From contig JAJEKV010000080.1 in the NCBI GenBank assembly GCA_021234155.1, positions 5,046,112-5,110,111 of the forward strand: a DNA stretch of 64,000 nt. Reading direction: 5' to 3'. The notes under the pieces are model-generated. The model did not search any database and was not told the DNA's origin. It saw only the letters and a program-made list of their open reading frames with translations. Both the position numbers and the translations under genes were made by a program. The DNA comes from Isoetes taiwanensis (taxonomy: Eukaryota > Streptophyta > Lycopodiopsida > Isoetales > Isoetaceae). Shown here piece after piece: positions 25,292-38,233 of this stretch; within the stretch, counting starts at the first letter, position 1; the number at the start of each line of letters is the position of its first letter.

Positions 25292-26661
25292 ATTTTTTTG
25301 GTTTTAATCCATTTGCATGTACTCGGCCTTGTGGTCTTGGAAACAATATTCCCAACTTTTTGCTTGTGTCAAAGAAGCTTCTCATTGTTCATATGAATGA
25401 GTACTCCAATTTGTTTTAATGCTTCTTGCATTTTCTCTATCTTGCTTCACAAGAACAATTCTTCTAGTTTAGAGCTTTGGTATGCTTATTCTGGTGGAAA
25501 ACACTCTAGAAATGGGATGCTTTCGAGCTATGGAGATTTAAAGCTTTGATGGCATTTTTTTGGCCATCAGTCAGATTCGAAGATTCAAGTCAAAAGTGGT
25601 GGCTATGTCAAGTCAACATCATCAGCCGTCTTGAGAAGAGCCAGATGAATTGTAAGTTCCATGTACGGCCCAAAAGCTGAGCTACACAGTCCAGGCTTAG
25701 AAATTTGAAGGACAATGGCAAAGAGAAAAGAAAAGAGGCTATACATAATGTATAGGGCCATGGCACAGATCGGTTTAAACCCTCCAAGATAAGAGTAATA
25801 GATAGAGATTTTTGAAACCAATAGTAGGGAAAGCCCACGTATTCTACAAACGAAGCATTGATCTTCAGATTGCAAAAATACAACAGCAAAACAATGTAAA
25901 GCAGCACCAGATGCATCGCCATACTCGTCAGAGCATAATTTTTTTGTGCCAAATGACATTCCCTTATTGGAAATTTGAAACAACCTGTGATTACATCTGG
26001 AAATACCCACTTCTCAGACATTCTGACAACCACCACACTGGGCGGTGCACTCGTGACTCCGGTTTTGGCTCATGTGCTCCACCTCGTATGGCAGAGCCGC
26101 CTCAAAATATTACCCCCTGAGATGTCTTCCAGGGCGAGCATTACCTAGTACATAAAATATCCCATGCCATCAAGAACCTCAAGGGTAATCTAGTATTATC
26201 TTTCTTTCTTCTAGATTGATAATGACAAGCGAAAAAGCATTGATAGGTTTATAAGTCTTGGAAGTATATTACAGGACTTTAGATATATAAATGCATGCCT
26301 TGGACATGTAATATTTTTTGTTTCATTCTCTACTTTTGAGAATATAGCACAACGTTGGGCAAACATTTTTCATTTCTACTTACTTTTACTATTTCCATCT
26401 ATATATTGTTCAAACAAAAATTGATGTTCTAGGTCCCCATGGTGCATCTTTTTATCTTTATTTTTATTTTCTAATGGCATATTTTATAGGGATACAGTAA
26501 AATCAACCTTCCTTAAAAAGTTTGGTTGATGTTTATCACAGGAATCTCATTTGGAATTTCTTCAATATAACATATCCAAACGAGAGGTTTAAGTTTTTGC
26601 TTTATTTGGATTCCCAAGTTGTAATAGGTTAACTTCAATAGATCAATTTTCTATCTTCTAG
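25292..26661. other. End of the long intron, no gene recognised
   Basis: Two overlapping minus ORFs (25603-26010, 25608-26036; 135 and 142 codons) contain hydrophobic runs but no family signature that I recognise. The rest is AT-rich intron leading to the acceptor TATCTTCTAG at 26661. Confidence 0.45.
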
Positions 26662-27448
26662 GCCATTAGAAGCAGAGTTCAATTGCCTTGATAACAAGGG
26701 CATGCCAAACTGTACTAGATCTACAACTGGAAGCAGTAAGTAATTTGATCAATCAACAAGAGGGGTTGAAGTTGGACTAACAATGGTAGATTATGCAGAC
26801 GATAAATTCTATATTAATTGTGGTGGAGACAACTTAAACCTATCAAATATAGCCTATGATAATGATACTGGAGATGGAAATATAACTTTTACAAAACATG
26901 CGAATGGAAAATGGGCTATTAGTACTTCTAGCTATGTTACTGGTTTTAAAGCTCATAGAGAAACTCAATCACAAGGCTCGGCTATTTCAAATGCTGAGCA
27001 TCAAGAATTATATGAAACAGCTAGGGCATCTCCTGGTTCATTGAGGTACTATGGATTGAACATGACAAATGGAGATTACAACGTGACACTACATTTTGCA
27101 GAAATTTATCTTATAAATGATGATGGTCTATCTAAGAGCACAGGGAAACGTATTTTTGATATTTATATTCAGGTCAACCATCTCCACCTAGCATTAGTGA
27201 TATCTAACTTCTAGTTAAAGCAAATTCTGAAAGTATGTTGCAATTGCAGAATGAAAGTGTTTCTCTTAATTTTAACATTATGGCAAAGGCCGGATCAGCA
27301 AACCGTGCGGTGTCCCCTTCATTCAAAACAATTGTACAAAATGGAGTATTAGAGATACATTTAAAATGGGTAGGCAAAGGAACATGTTGCATCCCAACGG
27401 AAGATAATTATGGACCTCTTATCTCAGCCATCGAGGTTTCTCAAATTG
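26662..27448 (+). CDS. Malectin-domain exons of the receptor-like kinase
   Basis: Three exons, 26662-26735, 26790-27172 and 27250-27448, have canonical GT-AG borders and consistent phase. The first encodes a cysteine-containing linker (EFNCLDNKGMPNC). The second starts with FYINCGGDNL and includes WAISTSSYVTGF, LYETARASPGSLRYYGLNM and NVTLHFAEIYL. The third has VEIS-type sequence ending YGPLISAIEVSQI. This is the malectin domain of LRR-VIII kinases (RFK1 type), thought to bind cell-wall carbohydrate outside the membrane. The exons show no stop codons and look functional. Confidence 0.9.
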
Positions 27449-28768
27449 GTATGGCATTTAAGGATTTTTAGGGGTACCTAGGCGTTATTATAAAAAAACT
27501 AAGCACATAAAACTCATGATTCATCATCTTCCCACGTATATCTTATCATGTAAGTGAATCAACAATCAACTATGAAAATTATATCCATCATAAGATGAGT
27601 ATAGCTATGAAATTATCAATCATATATACCTTAGAATAGATAGATTACATCTGGCTACTAGGTACAGATGGTAAATGTTGGACCTATAGATGCAAAAAAT
27701 GCATGAGATCCTAGGATGTAAGCTATGGATCCTACTGTGCCTCTCTCTCACTAAGTAAAGGTTGTGATGGACGAAACTCCTCCTCATGGTTACGAAGTTG
27801 TACTGAAGATTTCACTGGTGTTTCTCACGCTTGACGTTTGTGGTTGAACTTGCTCTTGCAAAGACTCCTCCTATTGAAAATTGAAGTTATGTTGTGACTC
27901 CTCCATTTCTGGCAGGATTTGTTCAGGCAAGGACAACTCCTCATGGCAAGAAATTGTGCTGGAGCTGGAGAGTTCTCTAACAAGGGTTAATGGGAGTCTT
28001 CTAAAGGTCTTCTTTCATCAATCATAAAAGTTTCTCTGCAAGTCAAAGAGAGAAGGTAGTATAGCTGTGCGTAATAGTTTTCTCTCATCATCCATAAAAA
28101 GTCGATGTAGACCAAAGAGAAAATGAGATAAAGCTATTTGGACACTCATCTCTCCTTGGCCTTGAAGTTGGGCTTTCGAATGGGTACCACCTGTGTATGA
28201 CACTATTCCTTTATGCTTATTACCTTTTGCCTAAAACACTTCTAAATCAAATTGATCTGAGGCCCTCTAATAAAAGAAAATAGATTATGTCATTTATTCA
28301 ATTATACTAAGGTTATGAATACCCAAGTATCTCGCCTTTCTTAAATATCGTGCATGCAAAATATCACACAATAGCATAGACTTGAATCTTATAATGCGCA
28401 ATTTTTTAAAGAGTGCTTTTCTTCCTTTGACAAAAGATACATTTCTCTTTAAATTTGTAGCTGTAAAAAAGTCTCGGTCTCTCGTCCAAGATATCGTCAT
28501 TTGATATCTTTATCTACTCTCACTCTCATATCAGTACTTCATGCATATACCGAGTGCTAACAAGGCATTCCAGCAACGACATGCGATGTTATACGTAGGC
28601 ATCATGGGAATATACATAAAATTTGTCGTGGACATTTGATATACGTCATAAAATGACGTAAACAACCCCTCTTCTAATTGTGATGGCGATTGCAGCAATG
28701 TTTTGAAATCTGGTCTTATCGCATCTACTAGTGTATTTCATATGTCATTTGGTACAAAAAACATGTGT

Positions 28769-29374
<606 letters not shown>

Positions 29375-29734
29375 GGTTGGCCACATGATCAAAAAAAAAA
29401 ATTTGTCTCTCGCACTGCTCTCTATAGAGACAATTTTATACTCTTAATATAGGCCAGAAGATGGGAGATGAGCTTCTCTTGGGCCTTAAAAGCGTAGTTT
29501 TGTTTTGTTTCTCCCTTCCCATGAATTTTTTCCCTCCTATTTGTCTCCGTGATCCATCCCATATGGGATATTTCTTTCCTCAATCGATCTTCAAAATGGC
29601 GGATATGGGATATTTCGAGCTGGATCGTCTTCAGCGTCCCATTTCCATTCGAAATCTCACGAAAAAAATCCATCCCCTCGACACCTTCGGCGGGGAAATC
29701 TTCGCCTATAAGCGTCTTTCAAGCATGGATCTGG

Positions 29735-30410
29735 TAATTGTAGGTATGATTGCAATGCTTCTTAGGGCTATTTTGCTAGGTTTAGCATTGCAGAAGTTCT
29801 GCTTGGATCTCATTCAAGAGAACGAACTGGAAGATCCTATGGCAATAGTCGAGGAAGAAGAGTTCGAAGAAGACAACACTAGTCTTCTGCAACCTCTCGA
29901 CTAAGAAGACCACCGAGAAGATTTTGGGTTTGTTCGAGGCAGACCACACAATGGGATAACATTGACAATCATGCTTGGAATTGCCTTCCCTCATTTGAAG
30001 ATGATATGTGGCATCACTTCTATAGAATGAAGAGAAGGTCATTTGAAAAATTGGTTGGACTGATTGTGCCATACCTGATCAGGCCAGGTCAGAAAGTTGA
30101 AAATGACCAAGCAGGACAAAGGTCCATACCTCTAGATTGCATACTAATTTGTCTGTTTCGATGCAGCCAACTTAGCAATTTCCAGAATCTTCTTCTTGCT
30201 GATCTTCCTGCTGATCCCTCTTCTTTCCTCTTGCAATGCCACTGGAAGCTCGTGCAGGTTCAGAATTTATCTCAATGGCCACAGATTGGGAAACTGATCC
30301 AGTCATCCTTTTAGTTCTTCTAGGAACCAATTTCTCGCTCCTCGGGGGAATGAAAGGCTTCTTAGCAGTCGGCATAGAGGATCTGGTTGCCTTTGTCATG
30401 TTCTTTAGAC
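29735..30410. pseudogene. PIF/Harbinger-like transposon fragment
   Basis: On the plus strand a broken frame contains DDMWHHFYRMKRRSFEKLVG then LIVPYLIRPGQ and SIPLDCILICLFR, resembling the N-terminal part of PIF/Harbinger transposases (F-R-M-S-R-x-x-F, then L-x-x-x-L). Catalytic Asp and Glu regions are absent. On the minus strand, 30399-30172 encodes a basic, serine-rich peptide ending GKKRDQQEDQQEEDSGNC, which could be the end of the second, MYB/SANT-type Harbinger protein. Both are truncated. Terminal repeats were not identified. Confidence 0.45.
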
Positions 30411-30716
30411 AATTTGTGTCTGCTATTTCAATCTATTAGATGCTAAGAAAATGCCTATCATCAAAGCAATGAACGAATTGAAGTAAAGTAATTCAAGAAA
30501 TGCTTACCGGATTGAGAATTGGCGCTTAATGCTCCGCTAGGAGGGAAGGAATTGGGATCTGATTCTTGGAGCCCGCCCACCTAGAACAGAGGCCGGAATT
30601 AAGGTCAAAATTTCCGGCCTCCAAAAACGATCCCCATAATTTTTGGGCGCAGGAAACTAGGCCCATTAATGATGGAAACGGCCTAACAGGCAGTTAGGGA
30701 ATTCCCTTTCTAAATC

Positions 30717-30744
30717 GCGAGAGTCCACTAAGTGGACTCTCGCA
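30717..30744. repeat. Perfect 27 bp hairpin
   Basis: GCGAGAGTCCACT and its exact complement are separated by a single A. It stands just before a CTCTC-rich stretch and a long CT microsatellite. Confidence 0.9.
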
Positions 30745-30818
30745 TTACTCCCATTATCTCTCCTCTCATTTTATCTCTCGCATTATCTCTCATGGTCTCT
30801 CGGCTCTCATGTGGCCGA

Positions 30819-30948
<130 letters not shown>

Positions 30949-31000
30949 GGTACAAAAAACATGTGTTCTTCTCTCTCTCTCTCTCATGTCCAGTTGGATG

Positions 31001-31046
31001 CTGCCTAGTGGCGTGACGTTAAAACTACTATCTATCTATCTATCTC
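31001..31046 (+). mobile_element. Retroposon 3' end with (ATCT)n tail
   Basis: GCCTAGTGGCGTGACGTTAA then AACTACT and (ATCT)n. The GACGTTAAAA core is shared with the other microsatellite-tailed ends in the window. The inverse of 31008-31041 is found exactly inside the LTR at 21008-21041. Confidence 0.55.
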
Positions 31047-31137
31047 TTTTTTCTTTTTTACTTTGGAGAATGTAGATGTTGTTAGCTGCATTTATCATTG
31101 AGGATCACATCATCTTATATAAGCTGATTGGATGCAG

Positions 31138-31296
31138 GACAAGGTGCTCATACAACATCTGATTCCAAGTCCCAGTCCAAAGGAAAAGCGAAGTTTTTTA
31201 CTATACCTTTGGTAATCTTATTAGTAATGGCTAGCATATCTTTGTGGTTATGGCATCAGAAGAAACAATCATCGCATCCTATTGATATGGATGAAG
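31138..31296 (+). CDS. Transmembrane exon of the receptor-like kinase
   Basis: An exon bounded by GATGCAG and GTACAA. It encodes a short serine- and lysine-rich linker, then FFTIPLVILLVMASISLWLW, a single membrane span, followed by the basic stop-transfer residues HQKK. The phase matches both neighbours. It links the extracellular malectin part to the cytoplasmic kinase. Confidence 0.85.
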
Positions 31297-31366
31297 GTAC
31301 AATTTAATTAACGCTTTATCTCAAGCTTCCAATTGCCTTTACATAATTGAATTGCTTTGAATCTAG

Positions 31367-32703
31367 AATTTCAAAGCATAAGAACCAGGCTCACCTTGTA
31401 CACTTACAATGAGTTGAGGGATGCAACAAACGATTTTCACCCTTTGAATAAACTAGGACAAGGTGGATTTGGTGCAGTTTATAAGGTTATATTGCTCATG
31501 TTAACAACATTCAAAATTGTGACAGAGCTATTAGTTCTAATATTGTGTGTAATGCTGCAAAATAGGGAATCCTAAAGGATAATACATCTATTGCTATCAA
31601 GAAGCTTTCTTTACAATCAACTCACAAGGAATTTGTGAATGAAGTTGCGACTATATCTTCTGTTCAACACCGTAACTTGGTGAAATTATTGGGTTGTTGC
31701 TTTGAAGGAGACCACAGGATTTTAGTCTTGGAGTATATGGAAAAGAACAGTTTGCACCAAGTTTTATTTGGTACGATGTGCTTTGCTTATGAGGCTGACA
31801 TATTAAATATTGACAAAAGTATTATGTAGGGCCACTAGAATTGAGGACTTTTATTGATTGGTCAACACGGGTGAACATTTGCCTTGGAGTTGCGCGCGGC
31901 ATCGCATACCTCCATGAGGAAGCATCTCCTCGTATCATACATCGAGACATAAAGTCAAGCAATATACTATTGGACAAAAATTTAAATCCAAAGATTGGTG
32001 ATTTTGGATTGGCAAAACTTTTCAAGGAAGAGCAAACACACATTAGCACGAGGATAGCTGGAACAATGTGAGTTGGAAAGCTTACACTTTTTATATTGAT
32101 GCATTGTATCTATTATTTGACTTCTTTCAATGGTTGGAATAGAGGATACCTTGCACCTGAATATGCAATGCGAGGTCAACTTACGGAAAAAGCTGATGTG
32201 TACAGTTTTGGTGTACTGGCATTGGAAATAGTTAGCGGAAGAAACAATATGGATCGTTCGTTGCCACCTGATGAGATATACATACTAGATCATGTATGCG
32301 TGAATTTATCAAAATCATTGATGTAATATAATGACACTCTATTTTCTATAACCTATTCTATTCTATTCTATTATAGGTATGGCATTTACTTGAAAAGGGC
32401 TCTCTTCTTGATGTTGTGGATAAACATGTGAGAGAAGAATGCTGCGAGGAGGAAGCAAATAGAATTATCAAATTGGCACTGTTTTGCACGCAAAACTCCC
32501 TAAACCGGCGGCCAACTATGACCCAGGTTGTTACTGTATTAACTAAGCCATGTGAGGTTGACATCTCGGGACTACGACAAGAGGAGTTTGAAGACTATAT
32601 ACCAAGCCTCGCATTGTTTTCAGGACAAGAATACAACTCAGAGTCTGAAAGTGCATTAAGTTCCATGAGCATGCCAAGCTATAGGTTGTCTCTCGTGAGA
32701 TGA
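31367..32703 (+). CDS. Kinase-domain exons of the LRR-malectin receptor-like kinase
   Basis: Five exons with canonical borders: 31367-31485, 31566-31770, 31830-32067, 32143-32293 and 32377-32703. Visible motifs are the glycine loop [11 protein letters not shown], the ATP-binding lysine in IAIKKL, helix-C glutamate in FVNEVATIS, catalytic loop [25 protein letters not shown] (APE), [11 protein letters not shown] and RRPTMTQV. Every key residue is present, so an active Ser/Thr kinase of the LRR-VIII/RFK1 type is expected at the plasma membrane. HRD is preceded by Ile-His, an RD-type kinase. The last intron ends in TTCTATTCTATTCTATTATAG, whose pyrimidine tract is made of CTATT units like the retroposon tails. 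The stop codon is at 32701-32703. Confidence 0.92.
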
Positions 32704-33512
32704 CATAGGTAATATGGGTATAATTATAGTCCATATATCATCATCAAGGTGATATTGTGGATTGTAGATTTTAAATATTATTTTTGGATTTTTTGAACTA
32801 CAATGATGGAGTTAGAATTCTTGTGGTTGATCTTTTAAAAGAGGAAATTCATACATTGTACTTAATGCAAATCATAACTAATGCTTAGTCAGACTTACCT
32901 TTAAAAATGTATTTATGTCTTTGTTACATATAAACTATTACGTGAGAGTACCCCAACTGTCCACTGTGATGGACTACTTGTACTTTATATCCTTATTAAT
33001 CAAACAAGGTGCAAAGCACTGTGGATTGCCCCCAAAATGCTATTATGAATAAAGCTTTATAAATGTATCTTCATGTGTCTGGTCGTTTAGCCAATAGTTT
33101 CTAGCCAAGCCTTCGACATGCAATATCATGCCTGTTTAATGGAAATTCTGTGTTGACATTTTTTATGGCCTCATAGCTTCCTGGCCATTGCAAAGCACAG
33201 AAAACTAAGTTTGCCTCAATCAAAGCAAGACAGTGCGTTCTGATGGCCTACACTTGAGTGATCTGCTTGCTTTCATGATTTCCCCGTAAGATAGTGATTC
33301 TATACATATTATTTGGCCATCAAACATACAAAATGATAGATGTCAACTGAATCTTAACGACCTAGGACCATATAAGGTTTTATTGCATAAGTGCATAAGG
33401 ATGCCCCAGCCTCTGATTTCAAGATTATGACTGAAGTAAAATAGCACATACGGGTAACATCTATGAACAGAATGGGCTTGTAAATCTAACATTTAAAAAC
33501 AAATAAAGTGAC

Positions 33513-33594
33513 CAATAGAATAGAATAGAATATAATAGTTTTTTTAACGTCCACGGAGACCAATAGGTCATGGGACCCATACAATGGGCTAGTA
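33513..33594 (-). mobile_element. Retroposon 3' end with (CTATT)n tail
   Basis: The minus strand reads TAGCCCATTGTATGGGTCCC, then GGTCTCCGTGGACGTTAAAA, A-rich bases and a CTATT tail. The body is nearly identical to 8884-8940 over more than 50 bp. Confidence 0.65.
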
Positions 33595-33959
33595 CAATCA
33601 TAAAACTTTTCCTTACCAACATAGTCCCCCCTGAGAAGTTCTGCCTAAATCAACTGAATCAACTGAATCAACTGGGCGCCAGAATCCGTTCAGAGGACGA
33701 TTTGCTGGACGCTCGAAGGGGTTTTTGATGGGTGGGGGAATGAATGAAGGCGGAGGCATCTGAGCATGGCGGGCATCCTGCCAGAATAATGATGGTCCGT
33801 TAGATTAGCTATACCCCGAATTTAATCCACGAAATTATAGACTCCAAAACTCACGCTCGTATATTTCGGTGCCAAAATCACGCTTTTTTAAAAGGGAGTG
33901 TTACCTCTGTTCTTAAAAAAAGAGGACACACCCCCAAAAAAAAAAACTTTTTAAATAAG

Positions 33960-34400
33960 TAGACTAGTAAACGTGTGCCCGGCGTTGCCGGGCTAATGTG
34001 CTGGCATGTGTTTTTACTCAACTTTTAACGTCCATACGTGCAACTTCGACAACAACGCATGTTGTGGCAAGAATAGACATTATTTGCTTTTATAATTATT
34101 TTTGTTATTGACACCATCATCAATGTATTAACTTTATTTTATGGATTTCAGAAGAGAGAACAACGGTTTATAAGGATTTTTTTTTGGGGGGGACAACTAA
34201 TTCTATCTCTAAAAGATGAAATTTTGGAAAACTTATGCTCAAAATGTCATCCTTAGAAATAAGTAAGTTTTTCCCTTCAATCTAACAATATGTCTTAACA
34301 AAAGGCATTTTAATAGGCATACCTCATGTGAAATACATGCGCATTTAACTTGAATGTGTGCCCAGGGTTGTCGGGCGGGCATAAAAGCATGTGTGTTTAG
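33960..34400 (-). mobile_element. Helitron-like 3' terminus (two hairpin ends)
   Basis: Read on the minus strand, GCCCGGCAACGCCGGGC forms a hairpin and is followed by ACACGTTTACTAG and a T. This matches the Helitron 3' pattern (GC hairpin about 10 nt before CTRR, insertion before T). A second, weaker version of the same hairpin block is at about 34365-34400, and a third copy is near 42636. No Rep/helicase gene is seen, so these would be non-autonomous. The 5' ends were not located. Confidence 0.5.
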
Positions 34401-35666
34401 ATGGGTATTTGTCAAATTTGCGTTTTTTTTCGTATCAAATTATCTTTTCGCGACGTAACTCTATAGATAAAATGGAAGATTTGTCACATCAAAGTTGTTA
34501 CGTACTTTTTTTGTGTTCATGCCAAATTATCTTTTCCCAAATATAACTCTATAGATAAGTGCATAAAGTAACACTAATTAAGCCATATATTGATCTTGTG
34601 TGATATAAGTAAATTCGTACAAAAACTTAAATGTTATCATGGTTATTGTTGGCAACCAACAAATTGATTTATTGGTGATATTTCAACCCATTCCTACTTA
34701 CCCTAGATCAGGAGCACTTTAGATCTCAATGATACTTGACGTTACATCTCTTATCCTGTTGGAGATGCATTTAGAGATGCATTTGAGAAACTAATAATTA
34801 AGTATTTGCAACTACATCCTAATTTAATTGATAGCAAGGAACAATAGTCGAATGTTGTAGAACATTTAAGTAATTGTAGTATTGAATGTAAAACAATAAC
34901 TCATAATTTGGATGGGGATTTGAACCGCACATCCCTTGAGTGCACTTCTGACTTTGGCTATCAAAAGATTGCAGAAGGCCAAATAACTTTGAGCACACAA
35001 TAAGACAGAGCCAAGAGGTTACAATATATCATACTGCATGATTTTCCAAGCAGAGAAAGAAAAGTGTTTCCTCCAAATATTTCAAGCCCTCCAATCTTTG
35101 AGCTTCTTAAAACTGGGATGCAGGAAGTCAGAATCCATTTCTCACCAGCATGTAGCACCATAAAGTACGGGCCATGGAAATAATATGCAAAGCAAACCTG
35201 GAAAAGTAGATATTTATAAAGAACAGACGCAAGGCAACTCATCCATTGGTAGCTTCAGGACAAAGAAAGAAAATGCAAATACAGAGACTTCTATGATATA
35301 AGATGTGGCAGCTGGTAGCAAGTCATGCATGAAGTAAAATGTAGTATCGACAATCCATTGGTAAATAATATGAATGCACTTACCAAACACATGAAAGTGT
35401 ACAGAAGTCTGTAGATTTTAGGATCCCGTTGCTGTACTAATCCATTGGAGACCTTCATTAACTTCTTCTGGCATATTATTATTTTCACCTTGAAATGGCT
35501 GCAGATTCCACCTCAACACCCTGAATATTTGCTGTTGATTGAAAAATGCACACGAATAGTGAACAGAATCTGCATAAAGTCCAGGCCAAATCCAACTCAA
35601 ATAAGCACGTCCTGGATTTGTACAGGCAAAGAAGTAACAAACTCTTGAAAGCTGCAAGAAAACCTT

Positions 35667-36008
35667 TTAAATAACTTCCATGCCCAGCTTGCTGAGCAAT
35701 ATCATGGCCGTTCCATAAAAAAGTTTGAGACTAAGGCAAAACATTAGGCACCCTATCCCAAGTAAAGAGCTTACAAAAATAGCCTTGACCCATCTTGCCT
35801 TGAATCTAGTTAGAGATTGCAAGACCTGGGTTAACCTGTCCAGATTTGCCAGCTTGCCGACCAAAATCATGGCCATTCCATGTAAAAATTTGACACGAAG
35901 CCAAAACATCAAGCTGCATATCCCAAGTAAAGTGCTTACCAAAAAGACCTTAACCATCTTGGCCTGAATCGATTCACAGATTGCAAGAGCTGGATTAACC
36001 TGCATCAA
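35667..36008 (-). repeat. Tandem ~160 bp duplication read through by a minus ORF
   Basis: 35685-35840 and 35848-36001 are diverged direct copies. The 113-codon minus ORF across them therefore repeats itself: MVKVFLVSTLLGICSLMFWL is followed by WVKAIFVSSLLGIGCLMFCL. The segments are hydrophobic. There is no known family, and a real protein is doubtful. Confidence 0.55.
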
Positions 36009-38233
36009 AGAAAATGTACCTGCTCAAGCGATTCCTCTAAAAACAAAAATGCCGATGAATGTGGCGACATTCCCAGTCTGAGAAGCAAAGGAACGGAATG
36101 AAAAGCAGAACTCTTACCTTCAAAGCATTGGACGAAATCTTTCCTTCAAAGAAATGAAGCGATCCCCAAGTCTGCAAACTTCCGATGAGAGCAGGGTTTG
36201 CCAAGGTATTCCGCAGCTGCGTATCCAGGAAAATAGGAAAAATAGAAGTCGGTGAGACAAAGAGGATGTGTTAAGCTCTAGCAAATCCTGAAATGCCCAA
36301 AAAGAATTAGGTAGAGCAAAAGAAAAAATCTAATTAGGTAGAGCAAGAAAAAGTGGGGCGAAAAGAATCCTGCTATGGCATTCTTACATTGGGCAGAGTT
36401 TGAGGTAGAAAACCTAATCCCCTGTTTACCTAATCATTATTACGTATAAACGGGGGCCAGAGAATTAAAATATTGCTGGAAACAATGCGAAACTCTTGAA
36501 AGCTGCAATAAAACCTTTTAAATCACTTCCCTGCCCAGTGCCCAGCTTGCTCGGGAGCTTGCTGAGCAACATCCCATCGCGGTAAATGTCGGACACTGAC
36601 ATGTTATACCCAGCCTTTAGGCAAGATATATGTACACATGAAAAGCATTAATGAAGTATCTTGTGTGTGCAACCTTCTCTTGTTGTTTACTTGTTATTAC
36701 TTGTTTAATATGGTATCAGAGCAGGCAACGGTCTCCATACGTGGGGCGACTGGAACAAGGACGCTCTATGTGTTTGATGGGACAGGTTATCCTGCATGGA
36801 AAACGAAGATGAAAATTGTACTTCGAAATGACAGAGTTATTGATGTTGTGTTAGGAGTGGTGGTGCGTCCTTTGCAACCCGAAAGTGCGCCTGGGGTTCT
36901 TTTGACACAAGGGCCTCAGTATGATGCATGGCGCAAAGAAGTAGAAGATTGGGATGATAAAGATCAGGTTGCTCGAGGCATGATACTTTATGCCCTTAAG
37001 GATTCTATTCTTGTTGATGCCGAAGTATATGAGCATGCTAATGAAGTATGGGAGTATTTGGACAAAATTTATTTGAAGCGGACAAAACAAGAAGTGTTGC
37101 ATCTACGTAATAAATTGAGCAGTTTAAAGTATATGGTTACAGATTCCATTGATGATCATATTGATAAATTCAAAGAATTGGTAGAACAATTGTCGTACGG
37201 CTGGGGCACCGGTGGAGAAAGAGCAATTACCTGTCATGTTGTTAGGCACGATGCCTCATGATTTTGACACTATAGTCACTGTTCTTCTTAATAAAGAAGA
37301 TTTGGCTTTTGAAAGTGCATGTTTATCATTGAAAGATCATGTTCGTAAAGTGAAGCATGAGGTTGTTTCTCTAGAGGAAAAAGCTTTAGTTGTTCATACC
37401 ACTCCTGATGAACAAATTCTTACAGGTTCTCGACGTGCTAGAGAGCCTAGTGATGGCGAAAAGGCTTTTTATGTTGCATATAAAAAGTTTAAAAAAGAAG
37501 CATATATCCCAAGACGGAATTTTTCTGCTCGACGTGATTCTAGTGGTGGATTTTCCGGTGGCACAAATCGTGCTTTTTCCCGGGTTACTGGCAATAAGGA
37601 CCGTGGGTGTTCTTTTTGTGGAAAGTATAATCATGAGGATTCTAATTGTCATCTTCGTCAATTTTTTGAGAAACACCATGCTCACAATAACATGGTTTAT
37701 GAAGCTCAGGCTATATTGGTGGATTCATCCACTTATTTTATTGTTGATTCAGGAGCAACTTCGCACATGACTTATGCCAAGGAGCATTTGGTGAATTATT
37801 TTCCTATTCACTTTCAAAAATTGGTGTATCTTGGTGACGATACTTGTCATAAGGTAGAAGGTATTGGAGATTTACGTATACAGACCTCATCTGGGGTCTA
37901 TATTTTAGGAGGTGTTCTCCATGTTCCTGGATTGCGCCGAACACTGCTTTCTGTTTCTCGACTTGCTGACTTAGGTGCTGTGGTGCAGTTTGAACGAAAT
38001 GTTTGTCACTTCATTGTTGATGGTTGCATATTAGCTACTGCTCACCGCATGGGACATCTTTATCAAATTAATCTCACTGCTGATTTTGTGAATATGGCGA
38101 CAGACAAAGGGAGTGGTTTGTCGATGCTATGGCACCACAGGTTTGGTCATGTCAGTTTCCCTTATCTTGTTGCCCTGGAACGTAACAAGGCGGTGAAAGG
38201 ATTTTATTTATCTTCCAAGTCTATGGGCGGTTG

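Larger units (their letters stand above)
11771..26661 (+). other. 14.9 kb intron filled with transposons
   Basis: This is the interval between the second LRR exon and the first malectin-side exon. It contains a decayed RTE-like LINE, a retroposon end, a duplicated block (14766-18018 against 19657-22190), one truncated and one LTR-bounded copia element, and otherwise AT-rich DNA. Intron status rests on matching phase and splice sites on both sides. If the LRR exons belong to a different broken gene, this is intergenic. Confidence 0.55.
32704..36586. other. Intergenic DNA downstream of the kinase gene
   Basis: No gene is recognised. It contains a retroposon end, Helitron-like hairpin ends and a tandem duplication, listed separately. 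A segment starting AACTCTTGAAAGCTGCAA at 35640-35700 recurs at 36490-36560, next to the start of copia C. A minus ORF at 34961-35242 has no known domain. Confidence 0.5.
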
